Part shown: positions 45,561-56,165 of the stretch, one piece after another
Position numbering within the stretch: position 1 is the first letter of the stretch
Layout of the letters: every line of letters begins with the position of its first letter
Assembly: GCA_922989275.2 (NCBI GenBank)
Contig: OV277863.1
Coordinates: 25,386,001-25,450,000 of the forward strand
Direction of reading: 5' to 3'
Source of the DNA: Gari tellinella
Taxonomy: Eukaryota > Mollusca > Bivalvia > Cardiida > Psammobiidae
DNA: 64,000 bases
Position numbers and translations under genes: made by a program
The notes under the pieces: generated by a model
Told to the model about the DNA's origin: nothing
Seen by the model: the letters and a program-made list of their open reading frames with translations, nothing else
Databases searched by the model: none

Positions 45561-46210
45561 GTAGTTACCAGGGGGTCTAGCATATTTTCCCTAACAAATG
45601 ACAGGTTGCCCTGTCAATCTATAATCAGTCTAGCGAAACAGAGAACCAACTTCAAAGCAGGAAATGACGCAAAAGTCAAGCGCCTCAAAGACAATGATCA
45701 TATCAGTTTGTCAACCGAAACTTGAAAACGAAAGTTATCTAGAATCGTTTTTCGTACTAGAAATGCTCATTAACCAATAATTAAAAAGGTATTTATTATA
45801 TATTTCATTTTCTATTCATGGCCCGTAACGTGGTGGAATGAATTGGTCGCAAATGTACTTGTTAATCGCTGAATGACGAACAAGTCCGAAATCTAGGGTG
45901 GACGAATGATGACGAACACGGTGCCCGTCGATTATTTTCTTTCTACACTTGTGTTCGTGTCTTGCTTGGGCTGTGAACTACTTTTCTTTGAAGAGAACTG
46001 TTAAATGTAAATAATGAGCCATCATTTGTCAAAATCAACCAAACAATGACAAAATGACAGGGTTGGGAAGTTGATGGTTCTGAATTCACATCCACCTTTT
46101 CGTTGTATTACATACTTGATACATTTTTTTTTTTATTAAATTTCTTGAAACTTCTTGAAAAATTTGTTAAGGATGTTTGATGAACATATGGATGCATTTT
46201 GACTCATTTT

Positions 46211-46785
46211 GACAGTTTTATGGGGGCAGCAGCTGGGAGGGGTTACGCGCCGAAACCCTGTGGTTCGAACTGGTTAAACGACTAGTGTGTCTTTGTTGTA
46301 AGGGCTGATATTGCAAATCAATACATGTACATGTATAATAAGTTGTAACAGATTTTGTGATGGCCTGTTTGAATTCATTCTCAGTTTATAACATTTTAAT
46401 AGATCAGTTTGGCCCATAAGAATGTTCAAACATTATCATTAACCGTTATTGTATTTCAGACATTAAAAAATGGTCTGAAAACACAAAGGGACTTTAAGTA
46501 TACATTTGTATTTTAATATGTTTCCCTTCCACTTGTTTTCAATACTGAAGACATGTAGTTGCTTTAAGCGGGTTGTTGGTACATGTAAGCATGGTGTGCC
46601 TTAATGTGCATTATTCTGCTTTACTTGGCTGTCAACCTTTTTTGAGCCACCATCTGATAGGATATAGAAAACATTCCTTTTGGGGAATATTTATAATGGT
46701 ATAATGTGTGACAAAAGTATCGTGCTAGTATTGCAAAAGTGACTCAAACTATCAGCAGTCTATCGTGATAGTGTTTTGGACTATA
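46211..46785. other. Non-coding with a decayed family G palindrome
   Basis: GCTTTAAGCGGGTTGTTGGT faces CTGCTTTACTTGGCTGTCAA (46561-46640); the flanks do not match family ends. Confidence 0.45.
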
Positions 46786-47126
46786 GAGCTCCTTCTCTAC
46801 AAAGACACCAAGTGGGAGACACATAATGTGTGAGTTGTTCGGAGGGAGTCGTTATAGAGAGGGGAAACTAAAAAATGGTTTACATTTGCAAACAGCTTGA
46901 ATTCAGATCTAAATAAACACGTCTATGCTTATAGAACTTCCTTTGCAAACGACTTGAAGTTAGATCAGTCGCCCGACAACCCGGAATACGACCAGGCGGC
47001 TCCAAACTGTTTGCCACTCAGTTAGAGTGTAAATCAATAAAACCCCATCATTTTCTACATTTGATAGTACATGTATTTGGTTTGCGTTTAGTTTCGTTTG
47101 AATATATATTGTTTTCTCCACAGTAT
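46786..47126. mobile_element. Composite: family B left half joined to family A
   Basis: The left part is family B (GAGCTCCTTCTCTACAAAGA, GGAGGGAGTCGTTATAGAGA, GCAAACAGCTTGAATTCAG). It changes at about 46912 to family A inner sequence (AAATAAACACGTCTATGC), then a second palindrome (46943-47014) and the family A end TATATTGTTTTCTCCACAGTA. Confidence 0.7.
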
Positions 47127-47385
47127 GAGTCATGTCATATGGAATTAGTTGGATAAGTATTAGGAGAGAGACTAAGAAAATATTCAATCATTGACGCACA
47201 AGTATACTTCCTGTTGTGGAACAAAGAACTTTGTTCGATGTCAGAAGATTTTCTGTTTGAAGAAATGCGATTTTCAAAAGATTCGCTGTGGAAATAAAAT
47301 AAATAAAATGATAATTATTATAATGATTCAAAATATTATTGTGTTCAAAACACCAGTTAATACCAATACATGTATTGTGTTTCAG

Positions 47386-47509
47386 AACGCCGACGGACGA
47401 GGTTTAAGGACATCATTCCACAATACGACGCCTCCTCCGACAGACATTGCAAAGCTTACTTCAAACGGAAAGACGTGCAAAAACTGATCGGCGTAACATG
47501 TTCCAGAGA
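47386..47509 (+). CDS. Exon 4 of the same gene
   Basis: A 124-base exon after the acceptor TGTTTCAG. Joined to the single base left by exon 3 it reads ERRRTRFKDIIPQYDASS, then DRHCKAYFKRKDVQKLIG and VTCSR. It ends in phase 2 before GTGAGT, a near-consensus donor. The piece is basic with aromatic and hydrophobic spacing suggestive of a folded or binding segment. No motif with a known function is visible. The other forward frames at this place are closed or lack splice support. Confidence 0.8.
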
Positions 47510-47606
47510 GTGAGTATATCTGATATATGTATAGTACACTCGTTTGCAGTATCTACCTATGTTTTATACACAACTCTACATGGTTTGCTGTGTTCATTCA
47601 TCATAG

Positions 47607-47820
47607 TTAACCCTTAGCCCGCCAAATAAATTGTCGTCTGCTATATTTCTCGTCTGCTTCAAGTTTCAAAGCGCTTCAAAATTGCTCAAAATTGCTGAAA
47701 ATGTTGTCCGAGTGTCAAACAGCTTGGATCCGGATGAGACGCCGAGTTACTCGGCGTCTCATTCGGATCCAAGCTGTTTGCATATGGAGCTATAGTCGTG
47801 AATGGCAGGCTAAGGGTTAA
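47607..47820. mobile_element. Family P MITE, complete
   Basis: TTAACCCTTAGCCCGCCAAA and GGCAGGCTAAGGGTTAA. The palindrome (47715-47780) matches the 28621 copy in reverse, with a single arm mismatch. ATTGTCGTCTGC and TCGTCTGCTTC lie to the left. Confidence 0.9.
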
Positions 47821-48081
47821 GAAACTAGTATACTTATACTGTAAGGTATCTATTCAACAAGACTGTTGAAGATTTCCCGAAATCAAAAAATTAAATAAAA
47901 CAATTTCTTGAAGTAAAACAATAGATGTAAACAAAATTAATAAATGCCTTGCGGACATTTGATCGAAGCCACTGAAGTACCATAGAAAGATAAAGAAAAC
48001 AAACAAACATACAAATTACAATTGGTTCCCCCTTTATTTGTCCACCAACCCCAACATTGAGACAAAAATCCTTTAGAGTAT

Positions 48082-48425
48082 TTCTGTTTTACTTTTATCT
48101 AGCTTGAAGCTGTCATCTGTCTTTTATAAACTGAATTAGCATTCATTTTAGTGGTCTTAACCCTTTACCCCATAGAAGCGACTTTTAGCATATTCAGTTT
48201 ATTGCTCCGCTGAAGAAAATAGTTCCAATTTAATCAGTCATGATTATATAGTATAGGGAAAATTTTCAATATTCTAACACATGGAAGCTTAAAGCAGGCT
48301 GAAAATAAAGCAGAATGCGCCTTAGGGCGCATTCTGCTTTACTTTCAACCTGCTTTAAGTAGTCACCTATTTTCAATACTAGAAATAGGCTATCAGGTAA
48401 AGGGTTAATAGAGAGGTTTTACTGA
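48082..48425. mobile_element. Family H right half split by a family G MITE
   Basis: CTGTTTTACTTTTATCTAGC and GCATTCATTTTAGTGGTC stand left of the insertion; TAGAGAGGTTTTACTG stands right of it. Compare GTGGTCGTAATAG in intact family H. Confidence 0.8.
48157..48408. mobile_element. Family G MITE, complete
   Basis: TTAA duplicated on both sides; ends CCCTTTACCCCATAGAAGCG and CTATCAGGTAAAGGG; palindrome (48299-48360). Confidence 0.92.
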
Positions 48426-49016
48426 ATATTGAAGTCACTTAACTCATTGAACCCTAGCGAAGAGTATACTGTGTGATCTGTCTGTATGAACTGGAAGAAC
48501 CGCACAATGCTTGGACGCCATGCCAACTCGTCAACCACATTATCACTAAGCACTGACGACTAAATGATAAGAGATAATTTTTAGAAAGTATTCCATAACT
48601 GACTAAAGTCATCAAATCTCAATTTAGATATTGGAATCGAAAGTAACAATTGCAATAAAGAAATTTATTTAAGCTTTGCGTCGATCATTGTTTTGATTTT
48701 ACCTTGTATCGTACCTAATGGTCAAATCAGGTGAACGAATCGAATCCAGGGTGCGTCAACTACTAAAATATCAATATATACTTCTGGTGGCGATTAAATC
48801 CTCCCTGATTTCCCAGTGTTCGATACAACTTCGTAACACTAGTACCCGTTGTTTCGTGCTGCTCATCATTCTGCTGTATACCAACTGAAAAGGGACCATC
48901 TAGATTATAAAAAAACATAAACGGTGCAGCCATGAAAATTTTGCTGTTTTGCTCGATTGTATAATTATGTCCCCAAACCTAAACCAAATATATTAAAGCA
49001 TCGCATTTTGTAGTAT
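48409..49016. other. Intron 4 stretch, nothing recognised
   Basis: A weak family E-like start (TTAACTCATTGAACCCTAGC at 48438) lacks palindrome and right end. Confidence 0.45.
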
Positions 49017-49290
49017 GATATTGGTTAGTCGAATTTGGCACCGAACTATCATGTAATATGATATTGGTTAGTTGAATTTGGCACCGAACAATCATGTAAT
49101 ATGCTATTGGTTAGTCGAACTTGGCACCGAACAATCATGTAATATGTAATTGGTTAGTGGAATTTGGCACCAGACAATCATGTAAAATGTTATTGGTTAG
49201 TCGAATTTGGCACCGAACAATTATGTAATATGTTATTGGTAAGTCTAATTTGGTACCGAACAACCATGTAATATGTTATTGGTTAGTGAG
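49017..49290. repeat. Tandem repeat, 43 bp x 6.5
   Basis: Units TTGGTTAGTCGAATTTGGCA then CCGAACAATCATGTAATATG, at 49021, 49064, 49107, 49150, 49192, 49235 and 49278. Confidence 0.95.
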
Positions 49291-49317
49291 CGACTAGTGA
49301 GTGGTTAACAAGGGACA

Positions 49318-49430
49318 TTGGTCCAATGTGAGTTGAGCCTGAGATCCTTCTCAAACATTTGATTGGTCAGATTTGAGCAAATGCTTGAGAACGATCTCAG
49401 AACTCAACCGCTTTATAATATTTGGACTTG
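49318..49430. mobile_element. Family J foldback
   Basis: GAGTTGAGCCTGAGATCCTT and AACATTTGATTGGTCAGATT face CAAATGCTTGAGAACGATCT. Confidence 0.75.
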
Positions 49431-49792
49431 ATGCATTGACAAAGAATAAAAACCATAAGAGAATAGACAATGCTGTAAATCGAGCCCAAAACAAATAAAC
49501 CAACCGAGGTAAAAAGTTCCATATGTTAATAACCGATTAAGGGTAGCATGACTTCAAGCAAGTACTTCAGATATTTTCTTTCTTTTATAAATATTTATGA
49601 TTCAATTCTATGCTATTTATAATCTTCATTCTTCGAGTCGTTTTTCTCCGTGTGAACAATATCATAGTATCACATGGAGGTAGATGTTTTAATCTCTTTA
49701 CGGTTAGATTACCTTAACACGTGCTGCTTGCTTTCATTTCTCAGATTTAGATTTCATGCCATTTTTAACTATATAATTATTGATAAAAGTAT

Positions 49793-49896
49793 AAAACTGT
49801 TGATTCAGATCAGACACCGATTTACTAGGCGTCTGATCTTGATCAAAGCTGTCTGCAAATGCAAAGGTCGTCTATCTTGTTAGAGAAGGGGTTAAT
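49793..49896. mobile_element. Decayed family D/B palindrome with right end
   Basis: GATTCAGATCAGACACCG faces AGGCGTCTGATCTTGATC; then AGAAGGGGTTAA. Confidence 0.6.
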
Positions 49897-50202
49897 ATGA
49901 ATAAGCGCCAATGTGGTTAAGGTGTGGCGATTTCTTTTGTGTGAGTTAGATGCTTAAGTGAATTAAAGATCTCTTTATTGGTGATTACCAACAAGCAATG
50001 GTTTGAAACGTTTGAATCATATACAATAACCCATTCTACGAACTCTTTTCTGAAAGAACCCAACCGACGATAACTCACACAGTCGTAGCGAGGGGCCTTA
50101 ACTATTTATCTGAAAACTCGCAAACAGTGCAGAAGTTTCTCGTTATCCAATACAAAATGAAAATGCAATCAATGAATATCTGAACGGGTTTATTTTTACC
50201 TT

Positions 50203-50530
50203 AGTTTCAAAACGTTTTGAGCCTCATCAGACGCTGTGTAGGTTACTGACCAGGGGCCCGTTTTACTAAACAACTTACGCAAATTATTTGCGTAAGTCAA
50301 AATTTTAAATTTTAATTTATATTTTTATTATCACTTGCTACAAACAGCAAATAGCCAGATCAGAGGACGCGCTTTTAGAGCGCGTCCTCTGATCTGGCTA
50401 TTTGCTGTTTGCAAACGTTTAATGATCGAAAAATAAGAGTAAATCGATTTTGACTTACGCAAACATTTTGCGTAAGTAGTTTAGTAAAACGGGCCCCATA
50501 TCCGCCTGATGAGGCTCAAAACTGGGTATG
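50203..50530. mobile_element. First-class palindrome split by a family I element
   Basis: GTTTTGAGCCTCATCAGACG before the insertion matches, inverted, GCCTGATGAGGCTCAAAAC after it. Confidence 0.75.
50253..50497. mobile_element. Family I-type foldback carrying a first-class palindrome
   Basis: Ends GGGGCCCGTTTTACTAAACA and TAGTAAAACGGGCCCC with sub-terminal ACTTACGCAAATTATTTGCG. The centre (50341-50412) is a perfect palindrome: ACAAACAGCAAATAGCCAGA, TCAGAGGACGCGC and complements. Confidence 0.9.
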
Positions 50531-51528
50531 ACGAGAATAGTAATTTTAGCATATTCACCTTTAATAGGAGACTTTATTTTATCTTTTAGTGCATTATTAT
50601 GAAATCCCTTAAACTAAGACCCATTGACTGTGTACAAGATAGGGAGGTGCATAAAAGAGGACAAAAGTAAAACAGATTCTCCTGGAAAAGTTTTCACATT
50701 GGCTTTCATGTTGCTTTAAATCTTTGGACCCTAGATAGTATATGCACGTCCTCTGCAAAACGTGTCTGACCAGAGTCTGCACTGTTTATTATTTTGCCAA
50801 AATAATATTAAAACAATCCTAAATAGTGGAAAATTGGTACTTTCACAGAACAAGAACGATAATCTATCAATTCTGATAGGATTGTCATTTCACATTTATT
50901 TCCCCTGGATAAGTTTTTCATAAATCCGTTCACTACCAAGCACGGTGTCGACAAATTACATTTCCGATTATGTCATTCAATCACAAAATTATGTCGAAAT
51001 GAAAATGTTTCTTTCCTTAATTTCCATATGTTCACATAAGATTATTTTAACTGATCTGTTTGTCACATCTTTTCAGCTATGATTTGTTATAAATACTGTG
51101 CAGTAGGTGAGCTTGTGTAACATATTGTAGCATGAAACTATATGGAAGTTCCGGGGTTTGGTAGTTCAAAATTCTGTTGTTCAAATGAGTTAGCTAGTGT
51201 GTATTTCCTAAAAACTACTAATATGCATATGCATGTACCTTTGTTATCACAAAATAACGAAAAAACCCGAATTTGTGTTTAGCGGCTATTATAAGAACAC
51301 TCTTTTTTTTAACTTGCTTCAGCTTCATAAAGGGTGGAAATAAACCAGCAAGCTCTTACATGAGTTGTTTGCCTCATCTAAGTTCTTATTAAACACTTCA
51401 CTGCCTTACATCGAGTATAAAATAATAGTTATTTATAGCATGACCGACGATGCAGAAGTGTAGGGAACCCATTGAAGATTTTCTTTATTCAACGGGTCTT
51501 TATTCAACTAGTTTAATAAAGATGCAAA
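50531..51528. other. Intron 4 stretch with faint palindrome traces, no gene
   Basis: A decayed second-class pair (50665-50725) and a lone arm CAGAGTCTGCACTGTTTATT at 50773 are the only resemblances. Confidence 0.4.
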
Positions 51529-51662
51529 TTAGGCCGTGAGCCGGAGGGGTTGGTTGGTACCAATCGGGTGAATAAGGTTCACTATGATTTTCGGAAAGAT
51601 CAATGTGTGACTAGTTAAGAAATGTATGATAGCAGTAAAATCATGGCAGCTTTGTTGACTTT

Positions 51663-52340
51663 TTAGGCATTTTTGTTACCCCACCCACCAAGTTTAACAT
51701 TGCAAAAGGACCATCATTATCACAATCATACTTTTGGTAATGTATGAATTTTTATTGAAACATCATATTGAAAATGTATTGTAAAATGCCACTTGACATT
51801 ATTGGAATTGTTTAAGTAATTTACTTTGGCAAAAAAGGCATATTTGTTACCCCACCCACCAAGTTTACCATTGTAAAAGGACCATCATTATAACAATCAT
51901 ACTTTTGGTAATGCATGCAAATTTATTGAAGTATCATATTGAAAATGTTTTGAAACATGTCATTAGACATTATTGAAAATTGTTGAAGTAATTTACTCTA
52001 GCAAAAAAGGCATATTTGTTACCCCACCCAACAAGTTTAATATTGTAAAAGGACCATAATTATCACAATCATACTCTTGGTAGTGCATGCATTTTTATTG
52101 AAGTATCATTATAAAAATGTATTGTAACATGCAATTAGACATCATTGGAATTGTTGAAGTAATTTACTCTAGCAAAAAAGGCATTTTTGTTACCCCACCC
52201 ACCAAGTTTAACATTGTAAAAGGACCATCATTATCACAATCATACATTTGGTCATGCATACGTATTTTTGAAGCATCACATTAAAAAAGTATTGTAACAT
52301 GCCATTAGGCATTATTGGAATTGTTTAAGTAATTTACTTA
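51663..52340. repeat. Tandem array, about 171 bp x 4
   Basis: Units begin near 51665, 51836, 52007 and 52179. Each opens with GTTACCCCACCCACC, followed by AAAGGACCATCATTATCACA and a TATTGAAGTATCATATTG segment. The units differ by scattered substitutions. Confidence 0.85.
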
Positions 52341-53035
52341 AGCGAAAACAATAAATTACGTCATCCTTTTCATAACGAAAAATCCCTGTTTTGACTCCTG
52401 GAATCTATTGATGCAGGTGGCATAATTAAAGTAATCGCCCTGTTCGTTCGTACGAAGTCAACCATATCTTAACATTTTATATAGCATGAAAACAGCTCAC
52501 TAGAATGATTTTACACTTCTACAGTTCTTGCCTTGAACCATTCCCAGCTATTTTTGAGATATTTCTTGGTAAAATAGATTTTACCGTTTCTCCAGAGTTA
52601 TTACTTCTTTCTGGAATGATTTGATCATTGCATACTGAATACATTGAAACTTTCGAAATCCAGGAATATCACCAAAGCTTGGTTTGGCCTTGGACTTGAC
52701 CTAATTTGGACCTCTAAAAAAATTCAGAATAAACAGTACTGCTAAGGGTGCCTCCGGTGTTCTCTTAAAGCAGTAATGTTCTAAGACATTGTTACTCTCT
52801 TCTTATGCTAAGGCTAATATTGTACAAATCCTTGACTCTGCAATTTTCAAATACACCTGCTAGCACATAACAGATGAAAAACAAATATTTCGGGTCAAAG
52901 GATTTAAGTTTAAAGGCAATCTATTGGCGTTAACTTACAAACCATTGACAGCAGTGTTATGAAAATGTCTAAACATCTAGTCGGCATTGACGAATAATCA
53001 ATGCATTACAACCACTGAAGTGTAGGTTGTAATTC
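52341..53035. other. Interior of the 5.06 kb element between the left array and the pseudogene
   Basis: No coding frame or repeated unit recognised. Confidence 0.4.
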
Positions 53036-53584
53036 TTATGTAAGAATACCAATTCTCACATTTCCTTCACTCTCAATGTTTTCAGCCTCTTCCAGTGGAC
53101 GTTCTTCATCATCTGATTCTGTACTAGTTGCCTGATTATCACAGTTGCACATGTTCGTACTATTCAAACCATAAGAAATGCATACACATTTAGGCAAAGT
53201 ACATTTACTAGCACAGCTCCCCGCTAGTAGGTCAAGCATCTACGTCGGATCTGTTTTCTATCCAGCAAGTCGTGTAATAGCTGATCAATCTCACCCTCTT
53301 TCACAACTTTCCATCCTCTTCCTACATGACTTGGAATATCATCGACTCCAAATAGCAGCCTTGAGGTTAGCTCTTAAAGTGTGCTTAACTAAAGAGTCCA
53401 GACATTCCTATCTTGTTGTATTTCTGTGGGTTAATTGTCATACGGAATTGTTTCTCTTTGTTAGAACGAAATTACCCCCTCTTCTAAGAACTAAAATTAA
53501 GGAAGACAGGTAGTTTGTTTTGATCTTATTTGCTGTTTTGCAAAGGACGAAATTAGTCAAAATCATCTGCGCGAAGTCATCGTC

Positions 53585-53690
53585 ATCATCGCATCTCATC
53601 ACTTCCCCATCATTCACTGGCGCTTTATGACCCATTTTGTGGCGCAGTGCCGTAAACCAAAATAAATTAATCCATCCATCCAGGCATGAG
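53585..53690. repeat. Short repeat R, inverted
   Basis: CATCATCGCATCTCATCACT, GGCGCTTTATGACCC and GGCGCAGTGCCGTAAACC. It interrupts the pseudogene. Confidence 0.65.
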
Positions 53691-54171
53691 GTGTAGCTGG
53701 TGGCGCTCTATCTTACCATATGTGGTACATAATAAGCCGTACCGCTGAACATTCACTTTTGCTGATGACGCTTACAGGGCATAGAGCTGATGTTTATATC
53801 TCAAGTCTGTATATCAAAGCAGGAGGGGTAGCCCTTTCCTATTCAACGTCTGGGAACATTATTGAGCTTCAGCATTACCATTCATCAATTTCAGTGCGCG
53901 TGTTTTATTCTTACCAGCAAATGCGCTGACCGTGTCACAACATGTTAAGACATACATTCAATTCAGTGACTTGAAAACATCAGTGTCAATCGCGTCCTCA
54001 ATTTTCAGGATATCATATATAACTTGTGCATGTCTTTGTCCAGCATTTCTTAAATATGTTCATTTGCTTCTTCTTGGCTGCTTCAAAGACCCTGTACCTC
54101 CTCGCATCCATTGTATTTTATTTTGAAGCATTTGATTTCAACGTAAGGTGCGATATTTTCCTCTGTAACCT

Positions 54172-54449
54172 AGGGGCCTCCGTGGCCTAGTGGTATAGTC
54201 ACTGTGACTTACATCACTAAGTTCCTCACCGCTGTGAGTTCGAATCCCAGTAGAGTCATTCGGATTTCTCATGTGGGGAAGCCTTCCAGTTGGCTTACAG
54301 AAGGTCGATGGTTCTACCCAGTTGTCGATTTGTGCCTGAAACAGTGCATAAAGGACTTCTGGGGTCCTCCTCCACCTATAATTAGCTGGACGTCGCGATA
54401 TGACTGAAATACTGTTGAAAGCGACGTAAAAAAAATAATCAAATCAAAT
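54172..54449 (+). mobile_element. tRNA-derived SINE (Meta-SINE-like)
   Basis: The head is tRNA-like, with an A box around GTGGCCTAGTGGTATAG and a B box GAGTTCGAATCCC. The 3' core contains GACGTCGCGATATGACTG and TTGAAAGCGACGT, the type of core seen in mollusc Meta-SINEs. The tail is AATC-rich. A 12 bp target duplication, CCTCTGTAACCT, flanks it exactly (54160-54171 and 54450-54461). It interrupts the decayed transposon gene. Confidence 0.9.
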
Positions 54450-55429
54450 CCTCTGTAACCTTTGACTGTGCTCAGTTTTCATCCATTGATGCACCAGGAA
54501 TGCTATAAGAATATTATTTTTGACCTTATTGCTACAGAAGCGTCTCCCCTGTATACATCTATTCTATCACTGTCACTGCCGCCTCGAGTACCATCGATAG
54601 AATAGTGCTTGCGCAGCCACAAAAATGCATTGGTATCTTTTGACTTTCAATACGAGGTTCATTCCGTCAATCACAGAGACAGACTTTTTCGGGACACCTT
54701 CAGCTAAGCCAAGCGTTTTCTGTTAGCTCAATGCTAATGCAGCATTGTTTGATTTCTTAGCAAACCATTTGATGTTGAGAAAGACTATTGCCAAAGAGCA
54801 ATAAGTAAAATAATGAAATTTATCTGGAGATTGCGTGTGTGTGCCATAACTATGATGCGACCGAACAAAAGCATTATAGCTATAAGAAATGCCAGTCTTC
54901 CACTGGATTTCACTTTCATGCTGCTTGATGTCTAAACTTTGTTGCTCTTTATTCCATCATGGTTGATCTCCTTTAAATTGTGCATATGAGCATTGACCAA
55001 TCTCATCATTGACCAATCGCATGCGCACTCAGAAGGTTTTTTGCGATGTCTCAAGGTACTGCATTAACGGGGGATATGCTAATCAGATCTTGATTTATTT
55101 CAAATGGGTTGAACCAGCCTCTCATTAGATATGTTACTTTAGTAACTTTTTCCTCGTATTTCTGCATTTGTGACCTTTTCAGCTGTGTGTGAGAGTTCTC
55201 GTGTTTCGTATCTTCAAGATTGTCTCTAAATTGGCTGATAGATGCACTGTTATATAGTAATGCTTGGTGGCACAAGTGTTCAAGCGGAAGTGTATGGTCC
55301 CAATGCGAGTTTGTGTGTCCTCATTGACAGTGATCTCTGTGGTAGTATCAAGGTAAACACAAGGTTGGGTGATATGGATAGATTATGAATGGTATTAGGC
55401 GACAACTGTATAATTATGTATCCAAGTAT

Positions 55430-56165
55430 TTGAGTAAGCGGTGCTAGACGAAAAGATAAAATCTATTTAACCTTGACATAGCACATAAAACATATTCTTA
55501 GTCCACAATAAGATCAAGGTCAATGCCAAATTAAGTTTTGTTGATACTCGTTGATTGGGAATTATCGAATGTAACAATTGTGCAAGTCTCAAAGCATTCT
55601 AATAAAAGTTGTTACACGTAATGCTAGATGAAACGGTAAAATCTAGTTAACCAATAAACATCCCTTATTAAGATATTCTAAGTCCGAATTCAGTCACGGT
55701 CAAGGTCAAAATGGAAGTTGGGTGATATGGGTGAACTGAGAGTGATTCTAAGCCATAACTGTGAAAGTTTCATAGCATTCTACTAAGCGGTAATAATGCT
55801 AGACGATGCGGTAAAATCTAGTGAACCAATAAAACAGCCCTTATAACATATTTTAGTTCCAAATTCGGTGAAGGTCAAGGTCAAAACTGAGGTATGGTGA
55901 TATGGGTGAATTGGCAATGATCAAAAGCAGCAAGTATCAAATCATTCTTATATGCGGTATTGATGCTAGACGAAACAGTAAAATCTAGTTAACCAATAAA
56001 CAACCCTAATAACATATTCGTAGACAAAATTCGGTCAAGGTCAATGTCAAACCGAGGTTGGATGATATGGTTGGATTGGGAATTACCCTAAACAACAACT
56101 GTTTAAGTACCAAAGCATTTTATTACACGGTGTTATTGCTACCAGAATCGGTAAAATATGTTTAA
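55430..56165. repeat. Tandem array, about 175 bp x 5
   Basis: Units recur near 55440, 55620, 55797, 55963 and 56136. Each contains GCTAGACGAAACGGTAAAAT, then AACCAATAAACA, TCGGTCAAGGTCAAGGTCAA and GTGATATGGGTGAATTGG. Different in sequence from the left-hand array of the same element. Confidence 0.8.

Larger units (their letters stand above)
44400..46200. mobile_element. About 1.8 kb foldback with roughly 350 bp diverged inverted ends
   Basis: The left side (44557-44640: AACCCTGTCATTTTGTCAAA, GACAAATGATGGCTCATT) recurs inverted at 45988-46083. Similarity extends outward (ATTCAACAAACATC) and inward (CATCATCCGTCCAC). It contains a family K foldback (45378-45560) and a palindrome remnant (45247-45300). 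The exact ends are not clear. Confidence 0.6.
53036..55365 (-). pseudogene. Decayed transposon-borne gene with a C-terminal cysteine-rich (CXC-like) segment
   Basis: Fragments in changing reverse-strand frames keep the order of a large invertebrate protein family that I recognise only from recurring motifs and for which I know no assigned function. From N to C: WDHTLPLEHLCHQALLYN and RGWFNPFEINQDL (55330-55080), DIAKNLLSAH (about 55040), VIDGMNLVLKVKRY (about 54670), SSQEEAN and IDTDVF (54080-53975), CCDTVSAFAGKNK (about 53925), SLVKHTLRANLKAAIW (about 53370), then a cysteine-rich tail LLAGSCASKCTLPKC (53225 downward) resembling a tesmin/TSO1-type CXC repeat with some cysteines lost, and an acidic end. 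Stops and frameshifts separate the pieces, and a SINE interrupts the gene at 54172-54449. It lies centrally in the 51529-56591 element, so it was probably that element's protein. Confidence 0.65.

Noticed and set aside
50203..50530. Bacterial-type attenuator or terminator hairpins
   Set aside because: The hairpins are centres of mobile elements in introns, with no adjacent prokaryotic gene.
53178..53513. 111-codon forward frame
   Set aside because: Lies antisense to the decayed transposon gene, whose conserved motifs are on the reverse strand.
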